From NCBI GenBank assembly GCA_023423475.1, contig JAFAFN010000307.1:1-6372 (forward strand): a DNA stretch of 6,372 bases, read 5' to 3'. The stretch's first letter is position 1, and each line of letters begins with the position of its first letter. The DNA is from Actinomycetes bacterium (GTDB taxonomy: Bacteria > Actinomycetota > Acidimicrobiia > Acidimicrobiales > Microtrichaceae). The position numbers and the translations under genes are program-made. This document shows, piece after piece, positions 5,880 through 6,372 of the stretch. The notes under the pieces are model-generated. The model made no database searches. It worked only from the letters and a program-made list of their open reading frames with translations, and was not told where the DNA came from.

Positions 5880-6372
5880 ACGCCGACCCAGACCTGGCCC
5901 CGCGCGCCCGCCCCGCCGTTCGCGGTGCTGAAGCCACCGGTCGTCGAGCCGGCGCCGCCGCCACCCGGGGCGGTGCCCGCTCCACCGTTGGCGTTACCTC
6001 CGCCCCCTCCGCCGCTCCCTGCGACGCCGGGATTTGCCGACCCGCCGCCGCCGCCCGTGCCGCTCGACCCGTTGCTGCCGGCACCGCTGGCACCGGCTCC
6101 GCCGCCGCCGCCTGCACCGCCTTGTGTGGCGCCACGCCGGTTGGCCCCGCTGCCCCCCGAGTACCTCGTCACTTCGGGGATCAGCGGCCCGCCGGTTCCA
6201 GCGACGCCACCACCGCTGCCGGCGCCACCGACCGCTCCGCGGGCACCACCGCCGCCGCCGCTGGCGAACAAGGTGTTGTCATCGACGAACGACGACTTTC
6301 CGCCTGGGCCCGCGTTGTTGGAGCCGCCGCTGCCCGCGGAGCCGCCCGCCCCCACGGTGACCGTGTGATCGG
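5876..6372 (-). CDS. Glycine-rich protein, C-terminal part (cut by right edge)
   Basis: The frame is open to the right edge and shows 164 residues, 68 of them glycine (41%), with no cysteine and one tryptophan. The visible part begins DHTVTVGAGGSAGSGGSNN. This resembles the repeat unit (Y)TVTVGAGG, then a Ser/Phe strand, then a poly-Gly run, found in glycine-rich domains of phage tail and bacterial surface proteins. Less glycine-rich islands are KSSFVDDNTLFAS and PLIPEVTRYSGGSGANRRG. The end, ARGQVWVGV, is a short beta strand typical of such domains. A GTG at 6355 could be read as a start, but the homology-like DHTVTV lies upstream of it, so the gene almost certainly continues out of the window. 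Any signal peptide or anchor would be in the missing part. The stop overlaps the next gene's TTG start by four bases. It could be a secreted or surface protein, or the substrate of the following PqqD/kinase genes; neither is shown. Confidence 0.8.
   Translation of the reverse strand, partial: DHTVTVGAGGSAGSGGSNNAGPGGKSSFVDDNTLFASGGGGGARGAVGGAGSGGGVAGTGGPLIPEVTRYSGGSGANRRGATQGGAGGGGGAGASGAGSNGSSGTGGGGGSANPGVAGSGGGGGGNANGGAGTAPGGGGAGSTTGGFSTANGGAGARGQVWVGV

Noticed and set aside
5900..6350. CRISPR or tandem-repeat array in the GCC/CCG-rich segment
   Set aside because: The repetition is irregular codon-level glycine coding with no constant unit or spacers.
5730..6368. Plus-strand proline-rich frame of 212 codons
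   Set aside because: It is the complement of the glycine codons (GGC/GGT read as GCC/ACC and shifted CCG/CCC), and it continues antisense into the PqqD gene.

Overview
This 6.4-kb window is GC-rich, and every gene I can support lies on the minus strand, so transcription runs from right to left. GTG and TTG start codons, short stop/start overlaps and a probable leaderless TANNNT-type promoter suggest a high-GC Actinomycetota. An Acidimicrobiia-like lineage is possible, but that is a guess from overall style; the window contains no phylogenetic marker.

Read in transcription order, the right half (6372 to 3421) holds three tightly coupled genes. The first is the C-terminal part of a glycine-rich protein that enters from beyond the right edge. 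The second is a 564-residue fusion of a PqqD-like peptide-binding domain, a thioredoxin/redoxin domain with a CGFC active site, and a domain that looks like an HPr-kinase fold without its P-loop. The third is a 254-residue HPr-kinase-related protein with an intact P-loop. The junctions are TTGA and TGATG overlaps. PqqD-type domains bind precursor peptides in peptide-maturation systems, and HprK-like kinases phosphorylate peptides in some lasso-peptide pathways. The block may therefore be a peptide or protein maturation module, with the glycine-rich protein as a possible client. The client assignment is inference.

An 87-nt gap with a candidate promoter separates this block from the left half (3333 to 1), which looks like a surface-glycan operon. 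It encodes an EpsN/PglE-type sugar aminotransferase, a family 4 glycosyltransferase, a sulfotransferase, and the first 41 to 56 residues of a further unidentified protein cut by the left edge. Overlaps of 11, 4 and probably 4 nt join these genes. Together they suggest synthesis of a glycan containing a 4-amino sugar, possibly sulfated. The most unusual part of the window is the kinase plus degenerate-kinase/PqqD/redoxin pair next to the glycine-rich gene. No RNA genes, CRISPR arrays, insertion sequences or clear terminators were seen, and no stretch over 300 bases lacks a gene.
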